Both the position numbers and the translations under genes were made by a program. Shown piece by piece: positions 35,340 to 48,205 of a stretch of 64,000 nt of DNA. Every line of letters begins with the position of its first letter. The first letter of the stretch is position 1. Where the stretch lies: the NCBI GenBank assembly GCA_031472005.1, contig PZJY01000001.1, positions 3,286,001 to 3,350,000 of the forward strand, in the 5' to 3' direction. The stretch is from Tetracladium setigerum. Taxonomy: Eukaryota > Ascomycota > Leotiomycetes > Helotiales. The notes beneath the pieces are model-generated. The model did not search any database. It was not told the origin of the DNA and saw nothing but the letters and a program-made list of their open reading frames with translations.

Positions 35340-36252
35340 CGTGAGCGTCGGAGTGTTCGGACTGGATTGATGAGATTCGATTGCTGATGATGATAATTTG
35401 AGGACTGAGAGGAAGGAGAGGAAGGTTGGAAAACCGAATGTTGATTCGACGAGAGTCGGAGGGGCGTGTTGGAGGAGGCGGTCGTAGGGGTGAAGGAAGA
35501 AAGTTGGAGAAAGAGTTGGGGCAGGGATTAAATAGGCAGGACCTGCTAGTTCGCGGTTAGCAAAAGCTGGTGAATCAACACTAAACTGAGAATGTAAGTG
35601 AATGGCAGGCCCCGGAGAGGTAGGAACAGTTGGTAGAGAGTGGTGATGCTGAGGTTAAGGTCGAAGTCGGTCAGGGAAAGGTGAATGGAGGATCTGGGAG
35701 AAGTCTCGTCCTTGGCGTCCCTGGATGCTGGCTGGTCGGAATAGTGGCAAATCATCAAGGCTTAAGGATGCAAAGATCAAATCAACTTTGAAAATGACCC
35801 ATGACTGTCAACTCAAAGTGAAGCAGCGACCTAGTCCGGAGCAAAGTGCCAAAGTCAACTTTCGTCCTGCCCGCATCGGGTTTGGTGGCCTCAGAAAACG
35901 GGTAGGGCTCAAACCAAACGTGGAAGTAACAACGCTCAACTGATAAAGTATAATAACAACGATAAATGCAGAGCCCCCACTTCACGCTGACTTTTGCGTT
36001 CTTAAAAGCAGGGATTTGTGCAGATATCCTGGGCGCTCACCTCGAAAGCAACACAGACACTCTCCCATGACTATATGAAAGACAAGCACTGGTGGTTTAC
36101 TGCTCCAGGAAAGATAGGACGTGCCAAGCAGAATGGAAAGCGCAACACACTCTAAAGCAAAAACCCCTTCAAAGCAAAACACCTTCAACAAAAACCATGG
36201 ACTGTCAACTTCCGCAGAGAAAGCTACCCCGCGATAGCCTGCCCACAGGCAC
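35340..36252. other. Divergent intergenic space, 0.9 kb
   Basis: This is the promoter and leader of the RRM gene, and upstream sequence of the relic gene on the other side. No supported exon; the relic's true N-terminus may lie at its right end. Confidence 0.5.
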
Positions 36253-37302
36253 ATGTCAGAAATACAACGAATCGCAAGGACCTCCTTCAAACTGGGTGCT
36301 ATTTTGTGCAGAAAGACGCAACGAACAAGCCCAAGAGATCGGTCAGAGCAGGGGGATAACGCTGATTCGATAAAGGAGCTCCAACAAGTCTTCCTGTCAA
36401 CAGAAATATGGGCTCAGCACAAGCTTTCATACGACTGCCAAATCGTGGGCTTCCACATGGTGTAAATCAGCCAGCTCTGTGGTTCAAACCCTGATATCAC
36501 ACTATTCCGTCAAGCACTGCCTTCTGGAACAGATGTCGCGGATATAGCCAAAATCGACTCTGGATACTTCTCAAACAACACATATTTGCATGTGGACAGA
36601 AAGCCGCACAAATGGACTCTCCGCACCAATGGCATGTATCCAGCCTTAACAACCACCTTCCCGGGCCTTAATTCGCAAACAATGTCACCCCGAGTCCAAG
36701 TAACGCCATCTCTCGTTCTTAGTCCCATACTACAGGGCGAGAGATTTATATGGTATTGAAATGGATATAGGCCCGGATAAACCAAAAACCTTCTTGCGGT
36801 CGATTTTGAGGCCATTGCAAAGCTTCAACTACGCGTCAAGCGACTGGCCCCAATACGATGCGCCATACAACGCATGCCTCAATTCGGAAACCGCACATAA
36901 TGAAATCCAGGGTGAACAGATGGGGATTCGCTCTTGGTCATTGCCAAGGTGCAGCTAAAAGTCGAAGAAATGGCCTTCGTCCTCAGGCGCTCGACTTCTC
37001 CCTTTCCGAGTCGATTGAGATATCGTAAATGTCTTGGCGGTCCTTTTGATGGCCGCGAATTCCGCTGGATTCCGTGTCGCCTCATATCGCAAAAGGGTCT
37101 GCCACCCAGTGTGTACATGGAAAGGGGAGCCAAAGCATACCTCAAGAAATCCAAAAACCGACTCGAAGAACACCCAATTAAGCTTTTCGTGAGTATTCGT
37201 TACGTACAACGGGAAGCAGTCGAAAAGCAGAGTCGTACTGAGGAAACCGGATTCGATAAATTGATTTCAATGCTTGCGCCTGCAAAGATTCCCAGAGCGT
37301 AA
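36253..37302 (+). pseudogene. Degenerate protein-coding gene with six in-frame stop codons and no frameshift
   Basis: A single plus-strand frame runs from an ATG at 36253 to a TAA at 37300-37302. It carries six premature stops: TAA 36463, TGA 36757, TAA 36778, TAA 36898, TGA 36901 and TGA 36913 (first base given). Between them the translation is protein-like over long stretches: 97 codons before the second stop (including SGYFSNNTYLHVDRKPHKW and GMYPALTTTFPGLNSQ), then NGYRPG, TKNLLAVDFEAIAKLQLRVK, and a 129-codon tail with RYRKCLGGPFDGREFRWIPC and HPIKLFVSIRYVQRE. I cannot name the family. Every stop can be derived from a Gln (CAA) or Arg (CGA) codon by one C-to-T change. It sits alone between long spacers. 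Alternatives are chance openness, or a gene with unusual introns, which the co-linear frame argues against. Confidence 0.5.
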
Positions 37303-40300
37303 ACGGCGTTAAAGATGGTGGTGGTTTTTTGGAAGGAGGCAGGTTGCAAACTAAATCTGCGGGAAAAAAAAGAGGTAAACGTCAGTCAATTGAGTCCCAG
37401 TTTAATGGCAGTGATGGCATTTGACGAATCAGTGGCCCTTATAGCGGACAGTAGTGCCAGCTCTTTGCAACGAAGTTTTGCGCCGAGATTGCCAGCAAAC
37501 GCGCATCGGAAAGGTTCATCATGCAATGAAGGCTACCGGCCTCCCTCTCCGCGCAATGCGCCAGCAACAACAATACACCTGTCCTCGCCCATGCAAGTTG
37601 CCAGCCATGTGCGACGATGAGCCAGACGATTGCTGTACAGCGCAAGTAGCTGTCGTAGCTAATGTCGGTGCTGGGCAGAGTGCTGGTGGAGGGGTTGTGT
37701 TGGGGGAGAAAAAATTGAGCCTCCATCGCGTGTGGTCCAGTCAGGCGCAAGATCTGGAAAGGGATCTACTTACAGACCAGGTATTAACTGTTCAGAAAGT
37801 TTCGATCCGAAGGGAAAGCAGCAAAAATCGAATAACACCGGCGATACGAAAGGACACGAGGGACCGAGATATCGACAGGAAACAATCGACGCAAACAGAA
37901 CGGATTCAATGGGTTTGAGGGTTGATGATGGTGGGATGGGAGGAGAGGAGAAAGAAGGAAGGGAGCGAGTCGAGGGTAGGTAAGTGCTTGCTTTTAGTGG
38001 TTGAACCAAACAGAGGTGGGTGGAAGGAGGGGACGTGATCTCTCTAAGAATGGAGCTACCGAACCCTCTTTGGTGCGAGACCACTTCCTCCTACTAACTA
38101 GTATCTCGCCTGGGTAGCGCAAGACTCATCAGGCTCAGGGAGGTTGGAAGGCAAAGATTCAGTGCCAGCGTAGTTGTCATACTGCTACCGCTAATACGCT
38201 ACTAGGCAGTGTGTAATTTGTGGGCAGAAGGTTTGGGGCTTGTAAGCAGAGTTTGTGCTTTACGAGAGCTGATTTGTCTGGCATGGTCATTTTTCCGACT
38301 CGATATTTGTGTCCGCTTTTCCCATGAACCTTGCTCTACCATGCGGTCATATTTCAGCTGGCCGCGACGCGAAAAAAGGCTTTGACTTGGCTGCGTTAAA
38401 GCGCGAGCTGGCTTTAGTCGGCTGGTCAGTGGGTTTAGCGGTTTTCGGCAGAAGGCATTTCATCCTCGAAGCCATCGTCTTTGTTGACGTAGCCGCCATG
38501 GATGCTTCCAGGCCACAGATCTGGAGACCCAAATTCTTCTTTGTTCTCGGCAAGTCTGGAGAAGGATCTCTCAGGCTCCCATCAAATGTGCGCCTGTATT
38601 CCAAAGCCCACGAATTCGTTTAAAATGGATGTTGGGCAGCTAGCGAGATTGATGCTTGATAGGTGAAAAACCGCCCCATTCTGACTCCTAGACCGGCAGT
38701 TCCTTTTTCTCTCCTTCCAGAAGACAAGAGAGCTCTGTCTGCTGTCTGGAGATCTCAAAAATACGAACAAGGTTCCGAGAATTGTTTGCATATGATGCGC
38801 CTAACCTTATCGGCGACCGTATTTATTCATGCCTTTCAAACTCCGAATGCTTGGCTACAAGGGAGATTATGTGGATTTTGCTGGGAGCGCATCTCCAGGA
38901 AGTTGCTTCAATTATTCTGCTCGCCTACATCAAAAAAACCTTGCCATCTCGAATAACAAACAATACACAAATTCCAACTATTGCGTTGTGTTGCGCTCTT
39001 TAGGCAGTTCGGCGAAGGAATTGTTTACCCTCGGAGGACACGGCATCAACGGATAGACGAATACTGTACTTTGACCAAGCAGGGGAGACAACGCGTTGAA
39101 AACTCTGGGTTTCCTTGGTACCTAGGTACTACGGAGTATTCAGAAGAAAATAGGGCCACTCACGGTTTGCTGCAGCATCGCTGGCTCAAAGAGAGAAGGT
39201 GCTCGCTTGGCTACTTGTACAGTAGCCATGTACCTAAAAGCAGGTACGTGGCTGCATCAAACTACTAATAATGAGAGATCTGTCCCAACGCCGAACGGCA
39301 AGCAGTTCACTGTTTCACCGAGGAGCCGAACCCTGCGCTTGTGGAAGTGTGGAAGATCACTCAAAACAAAAACAATAAGCTTGTCCTGGAATGATTATTA
39401 TTCTGCTCTGGAGATACTTGTACAGTACAGTACAGTTGCCCAAAGCATCAAGAAGTGGTCACATCAAAAAGACTCGGCTATTGCTGCCCACCCAGTTTCA
39501 ATATTGCCCACACGAAACATCAGGACAAACCCGAGAACTTCAATAATCCATGACACACCTCGAAATTGAGAGGAAAACCTCGAAAAGCTAAACCCTCGCC
39601 CCACACTTCCTACCCCTCCTTCCTTGTCATCGACCCCTCATTCGATGATGATCCAAAGGGCCCTATAAAAACGGTTTCGTTTTCTTCGAATCAAACACGT
39701 TCGGCTTGAAGAGTTTTGTTATCTTAGCACACACACATAACTTCCCAAGAAAACTTTCTTTCCATGTCGTTCCTTCCTTAGGCTGCGATATGAGATGAGA
39801 TGTGCGACGAACCACACGCAGTGCGTACTGTACTGTACAACCACATCGGTCTCAATCTACTTATTTTTATGTACAGTAAGTACAGTACTGTACTCACATA
39901 TGCGCAGAGTATTGAAGCACTAGGTACGTCGATACACGCACATTAGACAGACATACATCCACCTACTACTACTTATGTACATGTGTCGAATCTCCCTTCT
40001 CCTGCAAGTCATTACCGAATCATCCCATTGGCCCCTTGACCCAACCGTGTTGTTTGGTTGGTTTTCCCCTCGCATATCGCGATGGGCGGTCGATCGCTGG
40101 CGTTGGGTGGTTGTCTCCGTTCTAGGGAACCAATCACATCTCAGGAGAGACAAATCCTCCTTCAAGACGAAAGCTAAATACGGGTGTGTGTGCTACGTGC
40201 ACCCTCTCCTTCACATCACTCGGGTTAAGGGATTCCTCGTGAGAACTTGGATCATTATCGGTGTTTTTCATCAGCTATCACAGATACGTTGTTTGTCTTC

Positions 40301-43022
40301 TCTCACTATTTACGCTTTCAAAGCAATAATGAAGTATACCAGGTACTCCCCAGACGCAAGGATTTCACCTCATGTAATTTAGTCACCTCTCATCTCAGAC
40401 AGCTGATCAGATATCAAAATTCCAAACCCTTGCTTCAGAATCTCTACACTGAGCACTCTCATCTCCCCGAGCACTTCGTTCGTTCTCATCAGATAGTGAC
40501 GTTTCTGAGACCTGGAATAGGGCCATTTCATGTCCCCAACAACAGTAACCGTCGCCTCTTTGAAGGGCCCCCACGCATTCCCAGAGTACATATGTCACTT
40601 CCTATCCTCGAAGATGAATGAATGATCATCTGGGGAACAAAACATCTCACATACAAAAACAAAAAAAAACAAAGACCAGGAGCCGACGGTCACCTCCCTT
40701 CGTCTCATCTCTTCCTCATCGAATATACATTGAAATGAGCTGTTACATCCCCCAATGACCGGCGACCGTCTTACCGTCCATCACCCACCCATCCAGCTCA
40801 TGTTTCACAACATTATGGTGGTGATATTTGACTGCGCAAGCCATCGAAGAGCGATAGTGATCTACCATACAGGTCGGGGAGACGGAGTGGCGATGCTTGT
40901 TTTTCACCATGGGCTTGGTATTCAATATTGCTGAACTCGACCCATCCATTGGATTCTTGTGTTACTTGTAGTTTCATGGGCAATCTGATATAGCTGGACT
41001 GGGTGTTGTTTGTATCTTCTTCTTTGAAGAGATGAGAGTGACCAAGCTGATTATTATTGTGACCAAGAGGACAGGCTTCCCTCCTTTACTTGGAGTTCAT
41101 CACAAACAGCTCCCAGGCAGCACTCGCCGATTCATGTTTCAAAACTCTTTAGTGATAACAATGTGATATATTCTCATTCGTATCATACCAGAAATCCAAA
41201 GGGAAGTCCGCTTCAGATTCTTTAATAATGCTGGAACTCGTCCAGATCCAGCGCCAAGGCGAAAAATCTCAAGACAAGGAGGGAGACCTCGAATATTGTT
41301 GAGAACGAATAAGAAGAAAGTCTTAATCAGGGAAACAATTACTATTGTTACGAACTGGACTATCGAGGAGAAGAGCGTCATCGTAAAAGGAGCTGTCGTT
41401 GATGATATAGCACGAACAATGATGGAGACGAAAGACGGGGAGAGAGAAGTCCATCGTCAGAAGGGAAAAGAAAAAGAAAAAAAGTCCGTCGAATGCTATT
41501 GGTTTCTTCACGAACAAACACAAAAGTATGTTTATTTTCATGGATGACATTGAATGTTCAGAATACCAAAAAACAGCAGCTTCCATTATTCAGATGGTTA
41601 TCTAGAGACTTTCTCAGCTCCGTCTGCGGCCATTCTCCTCGGGCCGTTTCCTTCATCCTCACAGCAGACCTTACCATTTGAGACGCACAACTTAGCCTGC
41701 TATCACGAGATTTGGTACGTATCAGATGAAGCAAGTAGACGACCCCCGGTATCTTTGTGAGTGGGGGTGAACACTCTTCCATTAATCCATGATGGTAGCA
41801 GTTGAAACGGTCAGGAGCGGGTGGTACTGTAGTTTCTTGCACCCAACCGCTGTCAGATGGATGTGCAGAAATGATTGCGCTCAACTATTTCCATTTCATT
41901 CAGCAATGTGAGTGGCGGGGCTTTCCTAATCATGCTCTATTACTTTGCCAAAATTGCAGGAGCTTCAAGTATTTGCTACTCTGCCTAAAAGTAAGGGAGC
42001 CCAATGTGGAGTCCGTTGAAGCCGTCCATGTTTGTGTTGATGTGAGGCAGGACCACAAGCTGTGCAATATCCAAAGAGATGTGAGTGTGCGGTGATTGAA
42101 GAGAATGGCTTTCAGACATGCCGACAGATTTTTCATTCGAGAATTGCCTTTGAAAGAACTTTCGAGTTCAGCTCGAGTCTTTGGGTTGTATCTAATCCTC
42201 GAGGCAGTTCTTGAATCATTCTTTCTTGGGGCCATCTGAGTCCTGTGAACTTCTTTGTTCACATATAATATTTTTAGGTGTAGAAATCATTCTGTGAAAA
42301 TAATACAATTTTCTCACACTTCCATGCACTGTCACGGCCAAGAACAGCACACCCCACTCGTAGCTGCCACTGACAAATGCAACCTACGACAATAATAGGC
42401 CCGATGGGAGAACCCGAGATTAATCAGTAATATGTTGACAGGCTTTGAATAATTCTCAGGGAGATGCATCCATTCATCGTGACATCCCGATAGCCACAGC
42501 TGGTCGACAAACATTGTCTATTGACAGGTGATTGCCTCCGGTCTTTCGTCACTCCAACCAGAGCTAGGCTTGAACTGAAAGGAAACTAATAAAATCAAGA
42601 GGCCTTTACTTGTTGTTAGGTACTTTGGGCTTCTAGTTTACGAACACTTGTCTTGGTGAAGATCACACACTCATTTGCTAATGTGCAGTCGAAAAGTTGA
42701 TGCAGGCCACTTGACAACTTCTCCCAGCCCAACAAATATCTGTTTGCTAGAACGAACTTGAGGAACGAAGCGGTTCCCGATCCCCAAGAGGAAAAATCGA
42801 GCTATCTGCCACTCTAGAAATACTCATCTAGGCAACATATACTTGCCCGATCGCGCGGCATGAAAATTTGACGATGAGGAAGTCACTTCGCCATTGAAAA
42901 AGAATTTAGAATATGAAATGATCGCAAAGCAGAGAAACAAAGCAATAAGTTATATGATAACCCAGATATTTTAATCGAGACTCCGGCAGAGTTCTAGAAT
43001 TCCTCTCCTGTAAACCTCGAAC
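37303..43022. other. Intergenic, 5.7 kb, no supportable gene
   Basis: No open frame here combines length, motif and splice consistency. The region 39.4-39.9 kb carries a cluster of GTACAGTAC/TACTGTAC motifs. The rest looks like ordinary unique spacer. Confidence 0.45.
39414..39894. repeat. Cluster of GTACAGTAC / GTACTGTAC motifs
   Basis: Three groups lie within 480 bp: TTGTACAGTACAGTACAG near 39418-39436, CGTACTGTACTGTACA near 39824-39838 and GTACAGTAAGTACAGTACTG ending near 39890, followed by TACTC. The unit is nearly self-complementary, so each group can form a small hairpin. Confidence 0.65.
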
Positions 43023-43622
43023 CTAGGAGACCCAGGACCACTTGAGCCCTATGGATTGTACAGCACTTTTCAGCACGCCAGATTCACTGTATTTAAAGAA
43101 GTTCGATAGCGTACCAGCAAAATGTCTGATGCTAATTTCGTAACAGTTTATATCCTTGATGAACTCCGGAAGACCTTTGGATGCAGCGTACTTGTCCCAG
43201 CTTTTGTGTATGATACCAGGAGATTCGGTCACATCACCTAGGACTTTTGTTAGCTGATTTTGGATGACTTGAGCTTGAGCCTTGGCGCACGGGCAGTTTC
43301 CATCCATAAGATCTTGCAAAGATGATCTTTTGACAATTCCTAGATTAAGTAGCTTGCACTCGCTTGCAAGGTGTCCACGCCGCCACTTCACCACACGAGC
43401 GAATATTGTCGCCATCTGATCAGTGTTAAGTCCCTCCTCTATGACATTACCGTGAACGGGAGTAATGAGACTTCTGGATTGAGATTGTCCCAAGTCCTTG
43501 CTCCTAGAAAAAAGGCTGCGCTTAATGGAACACTCAGAAAAGTTGACTGGGACCACAATTTTACCAGCATCCCTTTGAGCTGGGCTATTTTGAACCAAAC
43601 GCTTGAAGAGGATAGTTTCCAT
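43023..43622 (-). CDS. Hypothetical protein, 199 aa
   Basis: I do not recognise it. The first ATG (43622-43620) opens METILFKRLVQNSPAQ and the frame ends at 43023. The frame stays open 47 codons upstream without an ATG, so a 5' exon is possible. The sequence is soluble-looking with mixed charge and contains a Cys pair in DGNCPCAKAQAQ, a basic stretch VVKWRRGHLASECK, and an aromatic C-terminus (YEISIRHFAGTLSNFFKY). There is no signal peptide or transmembrane helix. Length and amino-acid balance favour a real gene, but no family evidence supports it. Confidence 0.45.
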   Translation of the reverse strand: METILFKRLVQNSPAQRDAGKIVVPVNFSECSIKRSLFSRSKDLGQSQSRSLITPVHGNVIEEGLNTDQMATIFARVVKWRRGHLASECKLLNLGIVKRSSLQDLMDGNCPCAKAQAQVIQNQLTKVLGDVTESPGIIHKSWDKYAASKGLPEFIKDINCYEISIRHFAGTLSNFFKYSESGVLKSAVQSIGLKWSWVS

Positions 43623-44628
43623 CACGGCAGCCTCCTTGTCGTCCTGATGATTGATGGAAGTCTCGGGTTTGTTTTGCTGTTCCTCGCGAGCGGGCTGTCC
43701 TAGGGTGGTGGTGACATGAAGAAGCGAGAAGAAAGCATTGTGGGAAGTTAAACGAGCTCGCAAATCCAGACTACGAAAAGTCTGAATAGACCACTACTAA
43801 TGCCAGGAGGTCGGAAGTAAACCAATAAAGCATATTGTCCATCGATATACCTTCGTAGGTCCTGGAATCCTGTGGTGCCAGCCTGAATTTGGTGCTGAAC
43901 ACAAGGTCCTCACAATCTCCTCCAAACACTTCCTATACCTGGACAGGTTAGCTTCCAGCGAACCTCATAACCTTGAATCACTTCAAGTTTCTGGATCATA
44001 CCAAAGTTAGCAGCAGTGGATAGGGAATAGGGTACGAAAGATCAGCACACACCATACCATGCAAATCAAGAGCTCCATGCCTCAAGACCACATACTGGTA
44101 AGGTCCCAGGGTCACAGACTGTGAGGCCAGAGACCACATTATGAATCAAGAAACATTTGCAGTATTCCCCCAAAAAAACAAAGGGTCTTCGGTTTTCTTG
44201 TTCTCCAGAGTCCAACCATCTGGTCTGGGATCGCCTGACGAGCCTGGCGAACTCTGATCGATCATTCAGCATTACCGTCCTATAAATACCGATAATGGTA
44301 TTTGCAGTATGGCTGACATAATTGATCAAAGTCGCACCTCCAAGACGCCGAAAAGGACGTCAATCAGGCTGCTCTAGGCTACAATTCACTACTCGGTGAC
44401 ATGGGTCATGTGACACACAATATACGTGAAGCTTCAAGCCAATTGGGTTGAAATACGCTGCTTCCGCTGGGTACCAGGTAGGTTTGAAATGAATGCTTTG
44501 TATAAGACGAACGAATGAGTTTGAAGACGTACTAGAGCTGTTCCCAACGCAGGATATCCTTTTCGCGAACAACACAACCAGAAGTCTTGCCTGGTGGGTG
44601 GAATCACCAATTTCTCAGCCTCATCTCC
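43623..44628. other. Divergent intergenic space, 1.0 kb
   Basis: This is the shared upstream region of the 199-aa protein (minus) and the F-box gene (plus). No other exon is supported. Confidence 0.5.
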
Positions 44629-45273
44629 ATGATGGACTCGCAAGAATCAAAAACCAGACCACTTGGCCCTCTCGAGCTGCTCACTGGCATGGAGGGGATG
44701 AAATTGAACGATCCATCAAAAACCAACCTTCTCTCTCTCCCAGTTGAGCTGCACCTTTGCATCTCCACTCATCTCATCCTGACGGACGCACTTGCTCTCC
44801 GCAACACAACTAGATACTTCTCCACCATTATTCCCAAACCTACACACGCCGAGCTTCTCGAGGCCGAAATCTCAGATGAATACTATTTCTACCTGTACGC
44901 ATGTACAGGCTGTCACCGCCTCCGTCACAGTCACCAATTCAGCCCAACCATGATCAAAGGAAAGCACAATTCCGGGGAAGCGAAGGCCAAGTATAGGTTT
45001 TGTGTTGAGTGTGGGAAGAGGGATTTGCCAGGGAGTGATAGGTACCAGAGAGGTACGAGGTGGCAGGAGAATGGCGAGGCTTGGCTGAGGTGTTTGGATT
45101 GTCGAAATATTGCGAGGGCGCCGCGGGGGAAGAGGGCTCAGAGGTGTGGAGATTGTCAGACGGCGTATGAGTTGCTGCTGGCGCCGGCTGCTGTGGATGA
45201 GAAGAAGGATGAGGAGAACAAGACGGGGTTTTGGCTGTGTGCTATGTACTGCGGTGACAAAGGGCCTTATTAA
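44629..45273 (+). CDS. F-box protein with a cysteine-rich C-terminal region
   Basis: A single exon of 214 aa; two adjacent ATGs (44629, 44632) are equally good starts. An F-box begins at about residue 34 (LLSLPVELHLCISTHLILTD, then ALALRNTTRYFST), the usual fungal Leu-Pro-x-Glu-(Leu/Ile) form that binds Skp1 in SCF ubiquitin ligases. The remainder carries four or five Cys-x2-Cys pairs (CTGCHRLR, FCVECGKRD, RCLDCRN, RCGDCQT and a final CAMYC), suggesting a zinc-binding substrate module. The degradation target is unknown. GC content rises in the second half relative to the flanks, in keeping with coding sequence. The stop at 45273 is immediately followed by ATGG, opening a short frame that I do not regard as coding. 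Confidence 0.75.
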   Translation: MMDSQESKTRPLGPLELLTGMEGMKLNDPSKTNLLSLPVELHLCISTHLILTDALALRNTTRYFSTIIPKPTHAELLEAEISDEYYFYLYACTGCHRLRHSHQFSPTMIKGKHNSGEAKAKYRFCVECGKRDLPGSDRYQRGTRWQENGEAWLRCLDCRNIARAPRGKRAQRCGDCQTAYELLLAPAAVDEKKDEENKTGFWLCAMYCGDKGPY

Positions 45274-48205
45274 ATGGCTGTGTTAGAGTCGCGGACGAGG
45301 TTGAAATTGGTCACTCCACGATACTACGGGTCGCACCGGGGTATTGAGCACTTTTCTTTTGGATTTATCGGACCATGGGATATTGTTGCGAGACGGTTGG
45401 GTATTCCGAGAGCATGTGAGTTCAGAAACGGCCGTCTATCTGTACTGATCTTTGATCAGATTCAAGTTCGGCAGGACCGAGTGGTTGGGACTTGAGAGGC
45501 TCTTAGTTTACTTAATGATTACGAGATTGGATGTTTTTTTTTGGACTTGCAATCCCTTCCCATGTTTCTTTTTCGACCGTTCGTACGGAGTAGTCTGTAC
45601 GGAGATACTATTACAAGCCAAGCTGACTCGGTTTTTGATGCCAATTGCTAAGGCATAGGCACTAATGACATCGCCAGCTCTCCACATGAAGTACTGTACG
45701 GTATCATTCAATCAAGCCATTATTGAAATCTAACACCTTGTACAATTCCTGAATCAGTCTTTTCCACATCTTAGACCTAAGCAAAACGTGCCATAGATTT
45801 GAAGCACCGCAGTCGTCTTGTTGCGGCTTACCTGACTTGACAGGACTAAGAGATACAGTACCATACCACACAGCCAGCATCTCTTCAACAAGACGGATTG
45901 AGTTGCACAAGATGGCCATGAACGATCGCCAGGATACGAACTCGATCAAGCAGGTACAGTAGTGCCCCAACATCAAAGTTACATACAAACTGGAGCGCGG
46001 AATAATCCAAGTCTTCCTGAAACCCGGGCTTATCCCTCCTGTTCGGTAAAGCTGCTGTTTGGTACTCCGTAGATTTACCTGGGATTGATTTACTGTCGCT
46101 CACGTTTCATCTCAAAGTGCAAAATCCGGAAACGATTCATCGGGAAGGCCCATATTTCAGAGTTTGAGGCTTGCATTGGTCTTGGTCTGATTTGGACCCT
46201 GAGATTTTGATATTCAGAGTGGTTTACTGCATTTTCTCATTGATCGTCTCACCGAGTTCATCTTCCAGCAAGATGACTCGAGGCGCCAGGCAAAGGGTAC
46301 GAATTGTCATGATTGGCCACCTGCAGGTTGGTGCTGCGTGCCAAGTTTCTAGAGTCGTCGTTGAACCGGTTTTTTCATGTGGAGAAAACACGGTGGAGGG
46401 GTTGTGTTGGGGACGTCGAGGACCAAGGAACCTGATGGTACTGTAAGTGCAGTACAGTAAGATCCTCCCTCGATTATCATTGAGAGATCGAAATAATGGC
46501 GTTGGCGTTCAGGGGAGAAGGAGTCAAATCAAAAAGAGCTAGACTTTCTTTTCTAGTTTGGAGATCTTCACGTGTCGTCGTCCGGCGATCTTTAACCATC
46601 TTGATAGAAATGATTGCTTGGTGTGTGGCTCATTCGGCTCGCGGATGGCACATCATCTGACAAACCTTTTCTTCCGATGTTTCAGAATGTGTTCGCGAGG
46701 ATTATGGTGGATATGAGGGAAGTGCATCGCATGGAACCGTACGAAGTGAAGGAGTTGAGTTTGAAACTTCAGCGATCCTGGGACAGGAGATCGAATAATG
46801 GAGCAGCCCGCGGACCATGGCATCCCTTACTGTAGTCGATATGTGAGAATACTATGATAGTAACCTCCCAATATAGCAGCATGCCATGACGGACTAGAAC
46901 TTTAGGCTGGGCGATGAGCACTTGGGCTATCGATTCCTTAGCTCTCTCTCTCTCTCTCTCTCTTGAGAAGTTGAGATCCCTCGCTCTCCTCTCGTATCAA
47001 AGTCCTGATGCGGTGGTGGTGCCCTACAGATATTTTTTGTCCGTACGGAGTAATCATCGTTCGATTGACTTCCTGGTCTGACCAGGTTGTCAACACACTT
47101 CGCTAAGCGGCAATCGTAAACATCGGACAGAGGAGAAGAACTCCCCTGTACTCGGATGGATGTGGAGGAATCAATATCAGATTGTCTGAACTAAATAGCT
47201 AAAACCAACTCTATCTCGCGTAGGGAGAATGTGAATAATGTAGACTTATTTCATCAACAACGCTACTACAGTAGGTACTGACTGTATATACTTTAGAGCC
47301 CGCCCAACTCTCTCTCCCTCTCGCGTTTTCCAGGGGGTCATGCATTTGTCGAGCAAATTCGCATCTTTGACACCCACACAAAAAGCAGAAAAAGGTCGGG
47401 GCGAGAAACGCCTCGTCGTCACCAAATTTCCTTTCCTTCAAGCAAGTAAACAGCCGTTTGTGAATGGCTCCTCCCAGACCTAAACGGTGAGGACAGGGGC
47501 CGCGGACGCAGAGATCTCATCGTGATAGGCTGCCAGGCGCTCAGCACCGGGAGCGACCTCCGCCCCCGTCGAGCAGCTTGACCCTCCCTGAGTCTCTCCA
47601 CCACCTTTTCCCATCGGCCGCCATCTCCAACGGCAACAATCACCACATACGCGCTTCGCAGTAGGAAGTGAATCACCATTCTCGAGGGAACGACTTTTGG
47701 ACCTGGAAGTAAGGCAGGTCAATATTGATCTGTCGATTCATTATCTCGTAACCCACAAAGAGAAGAAGAAGACACCGGCGACGGGCGCGGTGGATACTGT
47801 ACGAGTTGCGAGTCGGGCGGTCGGCACTCTTTTGCTTTAAGGTTTCTAAACGCCGAGTATTCGCCTGAACAAAGAAGGCTTCGGCTTCGACTCGAATTCG
47901 ATCGCGAATCCCTTGCAACATTTCCGCCTTGTCAGTTTGGTTGGAAAGAAGTGTCCCAGGTTTGTTTTCCCTATCGAGTAGTCCTATCGAGTAGTGGTAC
48001 AACACACAAGTTCGCCCATCTTTGTGCCCACCGCAGCACTCTTCGTGTGTGCTTGCCACGGCCGTGCTGGACTGTACATGACATTTCTTCTGACACCGCT
48101 CTAGCCATCAACCTCGAGCTTGATTTCCATCCAATATCTTCCCCCGAAACTAAGATTTCTTGATGCCGACCTGATAGACCAGCAGCCATCCACCAGCTAG
48201 CCAAT
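45274..48205. other. Intergenic and 5' leader region of the histidine kinase, 2.9 kb
   Basis: This contains CCGTACGGAGTA-type motifs (near 45585, 45600 and 47040), several GTACAGTA motifs and a CT tract 1.2 kb upstream of the kinase start. No coding exon is supported. The last several hundred bases, pyrimidine-rich with short open frames on both strands, are probably the kinase leader. Confidence 0.5.
46941..46963. repeat. CT microsatellite
   Basis: Eleven consecutive CT units, about 1.2 kb upstream of the histidine kinase start. Confidence 0.85.

Noticed and set aside
36510..36815. 101-codon open frame on the minus strand opposite the relic gene
   Set aside because: The plus strand gives longer co-linear protein-like sequence continuing past 37 kb; kept only as a caution in the relic finding.
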